A DNA stretch of 64,000 nucleotides, from contig NZ_CP013372.1 of the NCBI RefSeq assembly GCF_001522585.2, positions 2,480,001 through 2,544,000 of the forward strand. The letters run 5' to 3'. A program made the translations under genes and the position numbers. Under the pieces are notes generated by a model. The model made no database searches, was not told the origin of the DNA, and saw nothing but the letters and a program-made list of their open reading frames with translations. Source of the stretch: Burkholderia sp. NRF60-BP8 (GTDB lineage Bacteria > Pseudomonadota > Gammaproteobacteria > Burkholderiales > Burkholderiaceae). Of the stretch, positions 29,285 to 37,784 are shown in pieces (position 1 is the first letter of the stretch; each line of letters begins with the position of its first letter).

Positions 29285-30502
29285 TTACGAATCCGCCTTC
29301 GCCGGTGCGGCCGGCTTCGCGGTGCTCGCGAGCGGCGCGGCCGGATCGTCGCCGCCCGTCATCGGCACCATGTGCGGCTTCACCTGCTCGCCGGGGCGCA
29401 CGCGCTGCGTGCCGTTCACGATCACGCGATCGCCGGCGGCCAGGCCGCTGACGATCACGCGCCGGTTGCCGTGCTGCATCCCCGGCTGCACTTCGCGATA
29501 CGACACGCGGCCCTGCTGGTCGACGACGAACACGAACTTCTTGTCCTGGTCGGTGTTGATCGCCGCGTCGTCGACGAGCAGCGCCTCGTGCGGCGCGCTG
29601 CCGCCCACCTTCACGCGCGCATAGAGGCCCGGGACGAGCGTGCCGTCCGCGTTGTCGAAGCGTGCGCGCACGCGGATCGTGCCGGACGACGTGTCGAGCC
29701 GGTTGTCGACCGAATCGATCTCGCCGCTGCGCGAATAGCCGGTTTCGTTCGCGAGGCCGAGCTCGACCGGCACCTTGCGGCCGCTGCGCGCGCCGTTGAT
29801 GTATTGCAGGTAGGTCTGTTCGTCCGCGTCGAACGATGCGTAGATCGGCGACACCGACACCAGCGTCGTCAGCGGCGCGGCCGACGCGCCGGCCGACACG
29901 ACGTTGCCGAGCGTGATTTCCGCGCGCGACACGCGGCCCGATACCGGCGCGGTGATGCGCGTATAGCCGAGATTGATGCGTGCCGTTTCCAGCGCGGCTT
30001 CGGCGGCCTTCAGGTTCGCGCTCGCCTCGCGTGCCGCGTTCTGCTTTTCGTCGTAGTCGCGCTTCGCGATCGCGTTGTCGCCGATCAGCCGCTGCGCGCG
30101 CTGCCAGTCCGTCTGCGCGTAGCCGTTGCGCGCCTGCGCGGCCGCGAGCTGCGCGGCGGCGCGGTCGACTTCCGCCTGATACGGGCGCGGGTCGATCACG
30201 AACAGTACGTCGCCCTTCTTCACGAGCGCACCGTCCTTGAAGTTCACCGCGACGATCGTGCCCGACACCTGCGGGCGCACGTCGACTTTCTCGACCGCTT
30301 CGAGACGGCCCGAGTAGCTTTGCCAGTCGGTCACGGTCTGCGGCACGACGGTCGCGACGTCGACTTCGGGCAGCGGCGCCGCCGCTTTTTCGGGTGCGTT
30401 CGCGTTGACGCGCATCGCGCCGAACGTGCCGAGGCCGACGACGGCGAGCGTGACGATCGCCGCGGTCGCGATTCGGGAACGGGTGGTGCGTAGGATGGCC
30501 AT
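29285..30502 (-). CDS. ceoA: RND efflux periplasmic adaptor (CeoA/BpeE)
   Basis: 405 residues of the membrane-fusion-protein family: N-terminal membrane anchor (about 8-32), lipoyl halves (VRPQVSGTIVAVNFKDGALVKKGDVLFVID and ITAPVSGRVSRAEITLGNVV), a helical hairpin between them, then beta-barrel and membrane-proximal domains. There is no lipobox cysteine, so it is anchored by an uncleaved helix or is soluble after cleavage. It links the RND pump to OpcM. 46 bases separate it from ceoB. Confidence 0.92.
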   Translation of the reverse strand: MAILRTTRSRIATAAIVTLAVVGLGTFGAMRVNANAPEKAAAPLPEVDVATVVPQTVTDWQSYSGRLEAVEKVDVRPQVSGTIVAVNFKDGALVKKGDVLFVIDPRPYQAEVDRAAAQLAAAQARNGYAQTDWQRAQRLIGDNAIAKRDYDEKQNAAREASANLKAAEAALETARINLGYTRITAPVSGRVSRAEITLGNVVSAGASAAPLTTLVSVSPIYASFDADEQTYLQYINGARSGRKVPVELGLANETGYSRSGEIDSVDNRLDTSSGTIRVRARFDNADGTLVPGLYARVKVGGSAPHEALLVDDAAINTDQDKKFVFVVDQQGRVSYREVQPGMQHGNRRVIVSGLAAGDRVIVNGTQRVRPGEQVKPHMVPMTGGDDPAAPLASTAKPAAPAKADS

Positions 30503-30533
30503 GTGGATCTCCGGTAAGCGTGGATTGGTCTGG

Positions 30534-31394
30534 TTATTCGGAACGGTTCGGCTGGCGCGCCTGGAAGCGGCACTGGAAGAAGCGCACGGCTTCCTCGAAC
30601 GCGGCTTCGTGCGTGGCGAGCGCGGCGTGCGTGATGTCCGGATAGCGGATCACCTGCGTAAGCACGCCCGACGAAATCAGGCAGCCCGCATATTTCTCCG
30701 CTTCGACGTGCAGCACGTCGTTCTGCGCGGTGACGACGAGCGTCGGCGGCAGCCCCGCGAGGCGCACCGATTCGATCGGCGCCGCGTACGGGTGCATGCG
30801 TTGCGCCGCCTGCGGCAGGTATGCGCGATAGCAGGCCGCGCATTCGCGCGCGGTGATGTCGGACGCGAGCCGCTCGGCGTCGCCGATGCGCGTCATGCTC
30901 GGGTCGAGCATCGGCCCGAACAGCGCCTGCGCGACGATCGACACTTCGCCGCGGTCGCGTGCGATGAAGGCCAGGCAGTTCGCGAGCTGGCCGCCCGCGT
31001 CGTGCCCCGCGACCCCGATCTTCTTCGGATTGCCGCCGAACGCGCGGGCGCGCGTCGCGGCCCAGACGGCGGCGCGATACGCATCCTCCGGCGCGGCCGG
31101 AAAAGGAAAGGCCGGCGCGAGCGAATAATCGACCGACACTACGAGAGCTGGTAAGCGTTCTGCTAAAAAACGCGCGGCGAAGTCCGCATCTTCGAGCGAA
31201 CCGCGGACGAAGCCGCCGCCGTGGAAATAAAGCACTACTGGCAACCCGGTCTTGTCCGGGCGGCGGTAGAGGCGCAGCACGATGTCCTGTGCGTAGCCGG
31301 GAATTTCCACTTCGGCCACCGTCAGCGCCGCGCCCGCCATGGCTTGCGCGGGCAATGCGGCTTTCAGGAATTTGCTGAATTCAGAAGCGTCCAT
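30534..31394 (-). CDS. llpE: LlpE alpha/beta hydrolase of the ceo operon, with Asp at the nucleophile position
   Basis: 286 residues of the hormone-sensitive-lipase-like hydrolase family. The oxyanion motif HGGG (His58-Gly61), an acidic residue in NDVLHVEAEKYA and a terminal His in DITHA are present. The nucleophile elbow reads GHDAGG (Asp132) where lipases have GDSAGG; the codon is GAC and unambiguous. An Asp nucleophile is used by epoxide hydrolases and dehalogenases, so this may not be an esterase, or may be inactive. First gene of the efflux operon, divergent from ceoR. The ATG at 31394 is preferred to an upstream in-frame start that would run into the promoter. Confidence 0.82.
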   Translation of the reverse strand: MDASEFSKFLKAALPAQAMAGAALTVAEVEIPGYAQDIVLRLYRRPDKTGLPVVLYFHGGGFVRGSLEDADFAARFLAERLPALVVSVDYSLAPAFPFPAAPEDAYRAAVWAATRARAFGGNPKKIGVAGHDAGGQLANCLAFIARDRGEVSIVAQALFGPMLDPSMTRIGDAERLASDITARECAACYRAYLPQAAQRMHPYAAPIESVRLAGLPPTLVVTAQNDVLHVEAEKYAGCLISSGVLTQVIRYPDITHAALATHEAAFEEAVRFFQCRFQARQPNRSE

Positions 31395-31449
31395 GACGAT
31401 GCAGCATCCATTTCGAGATGGAACGAATTCTGGGTCCGGCAGACATTGG

Positions 31450-31470
31450 GATAAATGCCTATAATCCGGC
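31450..31470. promoter_or_regulatory. AT-rich core of the llpE-ceoR divergent promoter
   Basis: The 173-base gap between llpE and ceoR contains one AT-rich stretch, ATAAATGCCTATAAT (31451-31465). It includes TATAAT for the ceoR direction and a T-N11-A arrangement of LysR type. No good -35 is seen at normal spacing, which would suit activator-dependent transcription. Candidate CeoR site. Confidence 0.4.
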
Positions 31471-31567
31471 AACACAATTCAACGCCCCCGAACAATCCGA
31501 GGCTGCGTTTACCCACGAGGTAGCGCAGCCTTGTCGTTCGCGGGCTCATTAGATTGCGGAGGTTGTG

Positions 31568-32572
31568 ATGGACCGGCTTCAGGCCATGCAGGTGTTTACT
31601 CGTGTCGTCGATACAAGCAGCTTCACCAAGGCAGCAGAAACGCTCGGCTTGCCGCGGGCGTCCGTCACGACGATCATCCAGAATCTCGAAGCATTCCTCG
31701 GCGTGCGGCTGATGCACCGGACCACGCGCCGGCTCTCGCTCACGCCCGACGGCGCCGCCTACTACGAACGCTGCGTGCGGATCCTCGCGGACGTCGAGGA
31801 AACCGAAGCAAGCTTCCAGGCCAACAACCGGAAGCCGCACGGAAAGTTGCGTATCGACATGCCGGGCTCGATCGGGCGGCTGCTCGTGATTCCGTCGCTG
31901 TGCGAGTTTCATACGCGCTATCCGGACATCGACCTGCAACTCGGCCTGTCCGATCGGCCGGTCGACCTGCTGCAGGAAGGCGTCGACTGCGTGATCCGCG
32001 TCGGTGCGCTGCAGGATTCGTCGCTCGTCGCACGCCGCGTCGGCCTGTTCGAATGCGTGACGGTCGGTTCGCCCGACTATCTCGAGCGCCACGGCGAACC
32101 GCAGACGATCGACGACCTGAGCCAGCACAAGGCCGTCAACTACTTCTCGAGCCGCACCGGCCGCACGATCGACTGGACGTTCCTGATCGAAGGCAAGGAA
32201 GTCGAGATGAAGATGGAGGGCATCGTGTCGGTGAACGATGCCGATGCGTACGTGACGTGCGGCGTCGAGGGCTTCGGGCTGATCCAGCCGCCGCTGTTCA
32301 TGGTGCTGCCGCACCTGCGCGAGGGCCGGCTCAAGGAAGTCCTGCCCGGCGTCAAGCCGCTGCCGATGCCGATCTCGGTCGTGTATCCGCACAGCCGTCA
32401 TCTGTCGCCGAAGGTGCGCGTGTTCGTTGACTGGATCGCCGAAGTGTTCGACCGGTGCCCGCTGCTGAGCGGCAAGGGCAGCCTCGACGCGACGTGCAGC
32501 AAGCGCACGTTCGAGGAAGCCGAGCGCGCGCCGGCGCTCGATACGCCGGTCATCAACGAGTGGGTCGCGTAA
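31568..32572 (+). CDS. ceoR: LysR-type regulator of the efflux operon (CeoR/BpeT)
   Basis: 334 residues. N-terminal winged helix-turn-helix (MDRLQAMQVFTRVVDTSSFTKAAETLGLPRASVTTIIQNLE) and a C-terminal substrate-binding effector domain. The C-terminal 35 residues beyond the usual LysR length are poorly conserved-looking. Divergent from llpE-ceoA-ceoB-opcM across 173 bases, as in the salicylate-responsive locus of B. cenocepacia; it is probably the activator. GGAGG lies 5 bases before the ATG at 31568; a GTG three bases earlier is also possible. Confidence 0.9.
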   Translation: MDRLQAMQVFTRVVDTSSFTKAAETLGLPRASVTTIIQNLEAFLGVRLMHRTTRRLSLTPDGAAYYERCVRILADVEETEASFQANNRKPHGKLRIDMPGSIGRLLVIPSLCEFHTRYPDIDLQLGLSDRPVDLLQEGVDCVIRVGALQDSSLVARRVGLFECVTVGSPDYLERHGEPQTIDDLSQHKAVNYFSSRTGRTIDWTFLIEGKEVEMKMEGIVSVNDADAYVTCGVEGFGLIQPPLFMVLPHLREGRLKEVLPGVKPLPMPISVVYPHSRHLSPKVRVFVDWIAEVFDRCPLLSGKGSLDATCSKRTFEEAERAPALDTPVINEWVA

Positions 32573-32585
32573 TCGTCCGACCTCC

Positions 32586-32611
32586 ACGCGCGGGCCGCAG
32601 CGCCCGCGCGT
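32586..32611 (+). terminator. Hairpin after ceoR
   Basis: Perfect 10-bp stem ACGCGCGGGC (32586-32595) / GCCCGCGCGT (32602-32611) with a 6-base loop, starting 13 bases after the stop. No T-run follows. Confidence 0.5.
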
Positions 32612-32988
32612 CATCCTGCCCGAGCGCGGCCCGGGCACGCCTTTCAAGCGCGGCGCCGCGATCCTTCCCGAATCCGCAGTAAATCTTTGCGCGGCGCGCG
32701 GCAATCGGCCGCGTGCGTCGTTGCGTGTCGTCGCGCGTCGCCGCCGCACCTCCCTGCGAAGCCCATGCCGCGCGGCTCCCGGCCATTTCCGCATAACCCT
32801 GCCGGCGGTGCGGATGGCGATTGTTCCACTGACACGACAATTCAATTCGCGTCTGCTGCATTTATCGCGACGGAACGGCAACCTAGAGTAAACCCTGTCG
32901 CGCACCTCGTTGCGCATCGAACAGATCCCGCCCGCGGGACCGGAGTCAGCGCTCAGGCGCGCGCTCCGACATCTCCAGGAGTTACGCC
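32612..32988. other. Intergenic before the DUF4148 gene
   Basis: About 375 bases with no recognised gene. Only a good ribosome site (CAGGAG) just before 32989 was noted; no clear promoter hexamers. Confidence 0.45.
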
Positions 32989-33282
32989 ATGAACCGCCGC
33001 CATCTTCTCTCGGCCCTTGCGCTCACGCTTGCCGTGTCCGCACCGGCCTTCGCCGATTCGGACACCTCGCACGCCGGCGACTCCGGCAACACGTCGTGGT
33101 CCGCGCAGCACAACGGCCCGCGTACGCGCGCCGAAGTGAACGCGGAAGTCGAGCAGGCACGCAAGGACGGCACGCTCGCGTACCTGCGCAAGGCGACGTC
33201 GTATCCGCAAGGGCTCGAACTCGCGCAAGGCCCGTATCGCCCGACACCGGAAGGCAACCAGCTCGCCGGCGCGGGCCGGTAA
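32989..33282 (+). CDS. DUF4148 small exported protein
   Basis: 97 residues with a cleavable signal peptide (MNRRHLLSALALTLAVSAPAFA, cleavage after AFA). The mature part contains the DUF4148 core RTRAEVNAEVEQARKDGTL followed by a tyrosine/proline-rich tail. The family is widespread and multi-copy in Burkholderia, periplasmic, function unknown. CAGGAG lies 8 bases before the ATG. Confidence 0.85.
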   Translation: MNRRHLLSALALTLAVSAPAFADSDTSHAGDSGNTSWSAQHNGPRTRAEVNAEVEQARKDGTLAYLRKATSYPQGLELAQGPYRPTPEGNQLAGAGR

Positions 33283-33285
33283 ACG

Positions 33286-33326
33286 CGAGACGCCGCGCAG
33301 CGGATTGCCCGGTGCGCGGCGTCTCG
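33286..33326 (+). terminator. Hairpin after the DUF4148 gene
   Basis: A perfect 13-bp stem (CGAGACGCCGCGC 33286-33298 with GCGCGGCGTCTCG 33314-33326) and 15-base loop, 4 bases after the stop. No U-tract follows. Confidence 0.5.
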
Positions 33327-33350
33327 AACGACGTTGTCGACGACTCGTCG

Positions 33351-33374
33351 AGTCAGTCAGTTAGTTAGTTAGTT
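33351..33374 (+). repeat. AGTY tetranucleotide repeat carrying stops in all six frames
   Basis: Six units: AGTC twice then AGTT four times. Within it TTAGTTAGTTAG (33361-33372) has TAG in all three forward frames and TAA in all three reverse frames. It ends 2 bases before the AGGAG of the small ORF at 33388. Confidence 0.9.
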
Positions 33375-33387
33375 GCAGGAGTACATG

Positions 33388-33477
33388 ATGAACGACCCAC
33401 TTCCTTCGCCGCTCGATCACTGGGACGACACCACGCCGGTGTGGACGCCGTTCCGTTCGGCCCCGCAATCGCATTGA
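33388..33477 (+). CDS. Candidate 29-residue small protein
   Basis: An ATG at 33388 (or 33385) follows AGGAG at 33377-33381 with ideal 6-base spacing and opens 29 codons ending in TGA. The peptide begins MNDPLPSPLDHWDDTTPVWT and is rich in Pro, Asp and Trp, with no membrane segment. The ribosome site is among the best in the window, which favours real translation, but length alone gives no statistical support. It could be a leader peptide or a genus-specific small protein. Confidence 0.45.
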   Translation: MNDPLPSPLDHWDDTTPVWTPFRSAPQSH

Positions 33478-33503
33478 CCGCCGGCTGAATCATCGTCCTG
33501 CCG

Positions 33504-34583
33504 TCAACGGCGCGGCACCCCGTCGCGCCATTCGCCCCAGTGCGTGACGATGTCCTGCACCAGCGGATTGCCCGCGCGGTACAGGTTTTCGGTCGCCGGG
33601 GCGAAACCGCCCTGGTCCGCGTAGTTCAGCAGGTTGTCGGCGCTCGTCTGCCCCGCGTACGGCCGATCGAAATCGGACCCGGTGCGCAGCACGGCCACGC
33701 GCGACAGGTCGACCCGCTTCACGCTCGCCGCGCGCTTGAGCGCTTCGTACGTCGCGTTGTCTTCCTGCGCGGTCATGCAGTAGGTGCCCTTGCCGTCCGT
33801 CAGGATCTTGGTCCACTGGCGTGCGCGCTCGCCGATCAGCGTGCCCGAGAACCACGTGTTGCCCGATGACGTGTCGCACTGGATCACCGTCGGCGGCCGG
33901 TTCGCCGGCGCATACGTGAACTTCGCACGCGCCGCTTGCGCCTGCGCGCTGTCTGCCAGCACGACGTTGCGCGACAGCGCGTAGGCGGCGTCGGTCAGTT
34001 GCGGGTTGAGCTGAAACACTTCGGTGCGATAGTCGAGCGGCGGCTTGTCGTTCGGGCTCTTCGTATTGATGCCGAGATAGCCGGTGTTCCAGCCGGCCGG
34101 AATCTCGCGCGCATCGAGCTCCCACTGCAGGCTGAAATCGACGAGGTATTTCGACCACGCGGCCGATCCGACCGTGCCTTGCGCGGGGTCGACGCCCGCG
34201 ATGCCCGAGACCAGGAAATACGTGCGGCGCAGATCGAAGCGTTGCGAGAACGTGAGCGCCATGATCGTCGCCGACGCGTTCGCATAGCCCATGCCGGTCG
34301 TGACCACGCATACGTCCTGCTTGTTGCAGTGGACCGCCGGATAGTCGGGCGACAGGCCGGGCACGGCGATGTCGCGCCACGGGCCGAGCCGGTCGAGCCA
34401 CGCCTGGCCCTCCGGCCCGAACATCGTGACGATCATGACCTTGACCGGGCGGCCATGCGAGCCGGTCTCGGCGAATGCCGCGTTGCCGGCATCGTTGCCC
34501 TGGTTGTCCTGCGCGATCGACGGCGCGGTCGCGCAGGCGGCAAGCGAGAATGCGGCGGCGGAAAGAATGGAGCGAGTCAGCAT
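33504..34583 (-). CDS. Purine nucleoside permease-family (NUP) lipoprotein
   Basis: 359 residues. The signal peptide ends in SLAACATA, a plausible lipobox, so this is probably a lipoprotein. The mature protein resembles the nucleoside-uptake (NUP, purine nucleoside permease) family related to fungal nucleoside transporters and to nucleoside phosphorylases (VKVMIVTMFGPEGQAW, VVTTGMGYANASATIMAL, YFLVSGIAGVDP, GTYCMTAQEDNATYEAL). No polytopic membrane segments are present, so transport by itself is doubtful; nucleoside binding or phosphorolysis in the periplasm is more plausible. Stand-alone gene. Confidence 0.8.
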   Translation of the reverse strand: MLTRSILSAAAFSLAACATAPSIAQDNQGNDAGNAAFAETGSHGRPVKVMIVTMFGPEGQAWLDRLGPWRDIAVPGLSPDYPAVHCNKQDVCVVTTGMGYANASATIMALTFSQRFDLRRTYFLVSGIAGVDPAQGTVGSAAWSKYLVDFSLQWELDAREIPAGWNTGYLGINTKSPNDKPPLDYRTEVFQLNPQLTDAAYALSRNVVLADSAQAQAARAKFTYAPANRPPTVIQCDTSSGNTWFSGTLIGERARQWTKILTDGKGTYCMTAQEDNATYEALKRAASVKRVDLSRVAVLRTGSDFDRPYAGQTSADNLLNYADQGGFAPATENLYRAGNPLVQDIVTHWGEWRDGVPRR

Positions 34584-34814
34584 CGGCGTTCCTTGTTTCG
34601 GTGACGTTGGGTGAGAACGGCTGTCGGAGACTGCGCGACGAGTATAGAACGGGCGTACGCGATGCGGAACCCGACTACGAAACGGCCGGCGATGTTTCGT
34701 GCGAACGGATGCGTGTTGCGTGACGGAAAATCGCGCGTTCGTCGCGGCGTCGAAAAACATCAGGAATGCTATCGGGTTGGTCGCCGAGTGCAACGTCGGC
34801 TGCTTCGCGCCGCG

Positions 34815-35408
34815 CTACACGCGCATCAGCCCTGCCACGCCGTAACCGAGCACGACGAGTGCGGCGACTACATGGCTCGCGGCGAGCCACCCCGGCGATT
34901 TCACGAAGCGCCCGATCGCGCTGCCGCCGAACGCGAACACGAGTTGCCCGGCGAGGCTGCCCGCAAACACGCACGCGGCGCCGAACAACCAGTGGCGGTG
35001 CGCACCGGCGGCAGCCGTCGCATAACCATAGAACAACAGGATGGTCAGCGGGTTCGCGAGCGTGACGACGAACATCGACATGAACGGGCGAGCGCCCGAC
35101 GGCGGCGCTCCGTCGCCGTCGAGCGTGCGGCGTCGGGCGCGCAGCGCCTCCCACAGCATCCGCGCGCCCATCGCGAGCAACACGAGCGCACCGACCATAC
35201 GGAACAGCGCCAGATGCGACGCAAGCGTGCCCGTGAGCATCGCACCGATCGTGAACGCAACGACCGCATAGCAGCCATCGGCGGCGGCTACCCCGATCGC
35301 CGCACGCACGCCGGTCGCCGTGCCGGCGCGCATGCCGTAGTTCGCGATCATCAGCGCGACGGGCCCGACCGACAGCGCGATCGTCAGCCCGAACAGGAAG
35401 TCGCTCAT
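34815..35408 (-). CDS. LysE/RhtB-family amino-acid exporter
   Basis: 197 residues with five to six membrane segments and the family start FLFGLTIALSVGPVALMI, then LANPLTILLFYGY in the second half. Members export amino acids or analogues. It lies 86 bases downstream of selD on the same strand and may be cotranscribed, although no functional link is evident. Confidence 0.85.
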   Translation of the reverse strand: MSDFLFGLTIALSVGPVALMIANYGMRAGTATGVRAAIGVAAADGCYAVVAFTIGAMLTGTLASHLALFRMVGALVLLAMGARMLWEALRARRRTLDGDGAPPSGARPFMSMFVVTLANPLTILLFYGYATAAAGAHRHWLFGAACVFAGSLAGQLVFAFGGSAIGRFVKSPGWLAASHVVAALVVLGYGVAGLMRV

Positions 35409-35494
35409 CGGTCGTCTAAAGCATCAATTCAATACCGTCGATGGAGGACATCGATTCCAGCGACGTCGAAACGATTCAGTGCGTGAATCCGAAC

Positions 35495-36559
35495 TCAGGC
35501 GACATCGACGCGCGCGGGCCCGTCCACCATCTCGCCGATCACCGCCGCGCGGTCGAAACCGTCGGCACGGAAGCACGCGAGCACGTCGTCGACCGCGTCC
35601 GGCGCGCATGCGACCAGCAGCCCGCCCGACGTCTGCGGATCGGTCAGCAGCGCCTGCGCGACGGGCGGCAGCCCGTCGGCGAGCCGCACGTCGGCGCCGT
35701 ATGCGGCCCAGTTGCGACCCGACGCGCCGGTAAACACCCCGTCGGCAACGAACGTCTCGACACCCGCAAGCCACGGCAGCGATGCATAGTGCACGCGCGC
35801 GGTGAGCTGCGCGCCGCGCGCCAGTTCGAGCGTATGGCCGAGCAGCCCGAAGCCCGTGACGTCGGTCAGCGCATGCACGCCCGGCAGCGCGGCAAGCTCG
35901 GCGCCCGGCCGGTTCAGCTTGGTGGTGGTCGCGACCATTTGCGCGTAACCGTCGGCATCGAGCTGGTTCTTCTTCAACGCGGCCGACAGCACGCCGACGC
36001 CGAGCGGCTTGCCGAGCACGAGCACGTCGCCCGCGCACGCGGCCGCGTTGCGCTTCACGCGCGACGGATGCACGACGCCGATCGCCGCGAGCCCGTAGAT
36101 CGGCTCGACCGAATCGATCGAATGGCCGCCCGCGACCGGAATGCCGGCATCCGCGCACACCGATTCGCCGCCGCGCAGCACGGCGGCGATCGTCTCGTGC
36201 GGCAGCACGTTGATCGGCATGCCGACCAGCGCCAGGGCGAGGATCGGCTTGCCGCCCATCGCGTAGACGTCGGACAGCGCATTGGTCGCCGCGATGCGGC
36301 CGAAGTCGAACGGATCGTCGACGATCGGCATGAAGAAATCGGTGGTCGCGACGATCGCCTGCTCGTCGTTGAGCCGGTAGACGGCCGCGTCGTCGGAGGT
36401 TTCGGTGCCGACCAGCAGGTCAGGGAACAGCGCGGGCGGCGTCGCGCGCTTGAGCAGCTCGGACAGCACGCCCGGCGCGATCTTGCAGCCGCAGCCGCCC
36501 CCGTGCGACAGGCTCGTGAGGCGCGGAACGGCAGGCTGGGCTTGAGTGGCTTCGGTCAT
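35495..36559 (-). CDS. selD: Selenide, water dikinase (selenophosphate synthetase)
   Basis: 354 residues. Makes selenophosphate from selenide and ATP for selenocysteine or selenouridine formation. The glycine-rich catalytic loop SLSHGGGCGCK has the essential Cys (Cys23, not selenocysteine) and Lys26. TETSDDAAVY and DFFMPIVDDPFDFGRIAATNALSDVYAMGG carry the metal/ATP-binding aspartates, and the TDVTGFGLLGH and LTDPQTSGGLL motifs follow. Either ATG 36559 or 36568 may be used. No selA, selB or selU is in the window. Followed by a lysE-like gene. Confidence 0.95.
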   Translation of the reverse strand: MTEATQAQPAVPRLTSLSHGGGCGCKIAPGVLSELLKRATPPALFPDLLVGTETSDDAAVYRLNDEQAIVATTDFFMPIVDDPFDFGRIAATNALSDVYAMGGKPILALALVGMPINVLPHETIAAVLRGGESVCADAGIPVAGGHSIDSVEPIYGLAAIGVVHPSRVKRNAAACAGDVLVLGKPLGVGVLSAALKKNQLDADGYAQMVATTTKLNRPGAELAALPGVHALTDVTGFGLLGHTLELARGAQLTARVHYASLPWLAGVETFVADGVFTGASGRNWAAYGADVRLADGLPPVAQALLTDPQTSGGLLVACAPDAVDDVLACFRADGFDRAAVIGEMVDGPARVDVA

Positions 36560-36687
36560 CGTCGGCATCCGGTGAATACGGTGAATAACAACGCTCCATT
36601 ATCGACAATTCCGCGCGAGCGCGCCCGATACCCACATAATGGACGGCCCTTGCCGGCTCCCGCCCTTGTTCGCTTCCTCATTGATCG

Positions 36688-37524
36688 ATGGATCACGTCT
36701 TCGTCGCCCTCGTGCTGTGCTCGGCTCTGCTGCACGCGATCTGGAACGCGTTCCTCCACGTCAGCGAAGATCGGCTGGCGCAACTCGGCACGATGTCGCT
36801 GCCGTATCTCGCGTTCGGCGTCGCCGGCGCCGTGCTGCTGCCCGCGCCGGCGCCCGCCGCATGGCCGTACGTCGCCGCGTCCGCGATGCTCGAGGTCGCG
36901 TACTGCTTCACGCTCGCGCGCGCATACCGCAGCGGCGAGTTCGGGCATATCTATCCGATCGCGCGCGGGATGTCGCCGCTGCTGGTGTCGGTGCTCGCGT
37001 TCGCCGTGCTGCACGAACGACCGACGCCGCTCGGCTTCGCGGGCATCGCGCTCGTATCGTTCGGGATCATGTCGCTCGCGCTGCGGCGCGGCTTCAGGTT
37101 CTCCGGGGAAGGCGTGCCGTACGCGCTGCTCACGGGCGTGTTCATCGCCGCGTATTCGCTCTGCGACGGTATCGGCTCGCGCGTATCCGGCAGCGCGCTC
37201 GGCTACATCGCATGGGTGTACCTGATGTGGAGCGTGCCGCAGCTCGTGCTCGTCTGCGCATGGCGCGGCGGCCCGCGCGCGGTGCTCGGCTCGCGCACCG
37301 CCGTCGCGCAGGGCGCGATCGCCGGCACGATCTCGCTCGCCGCGTACGGGATCGTGATCCTCGCGTACCGGCACCTGCCGGTCGCGACCGTGTCGGCGCT
37401 GCGCGAAACGAGCTCGATCTTCGCGGTCGCGATCGGCTGGTTCGTGATGCGCGAGCGCCCCGGCGCACAGCGGCTCGCCGCGTGTGCGCTGGTGGTTGCG
37501 GGCGCGGCGTTGATCCGGCTGTAG
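36688..37524 (+). CDS. EamA/DMT-superfamily transporter
   Basis: 278 residues with ten membrane segments in two EamA halves (EVAYCFTLARAYRSGEFGHIYPIARG in the first, YRHLPVATVSALRETSSIFAVAIGW in the second). Inner-membrane metabolite exporter of unknown substrate. Divergent from selD across about 120 bases. Confidence 0.88.
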   Translation: MDHVFVALVLCSALLHAIWNAFLHVSEDRLAQLGTMSLPYLAFGVAGAVLLPAPAPAAWPYVAASAMLEVAYCFTLARAYRSGEFGHIYPIARGMSPLLVSVLAFAVLHERPTPLGFAGIALVSFGIMSLALRRGFRFSGEGVPYALLTGVFIAAYSLCDGIGSRVSGSALGYIAWVYLMWSVPQLVLVCAWRGGPRAVLGSRTAVAQGAIAGTISLAAYGIVILAYRHLPVATVSALRETSSIFAVAIGWFVMRERPGAQRLAACALVVAGAALIRL

Positions 37525-37784
37525 CGCCCGCACCGGGCCCTTGGCCGGTGCCGGCCTTCATGACCGCTTCCGCGGGATGCCCGCTCCGCGCGGCCGCGGG
37601 TTGCAACGTGCCCCCGCTCTTGCCCGACGGGAAGAGGCATGAACCGGTTGGCGATTCCCATTCAACGGCGCGAAAGCAGGCGGGCTGGCCGCGCGCGAAA
37701 AACACGCGCCTCGTTGCGGAGCGTATCGAGCTTCGACCGGTCTTCGACGGAATCGCAACGAGTCGATATCGCCGCGCTCGCACG

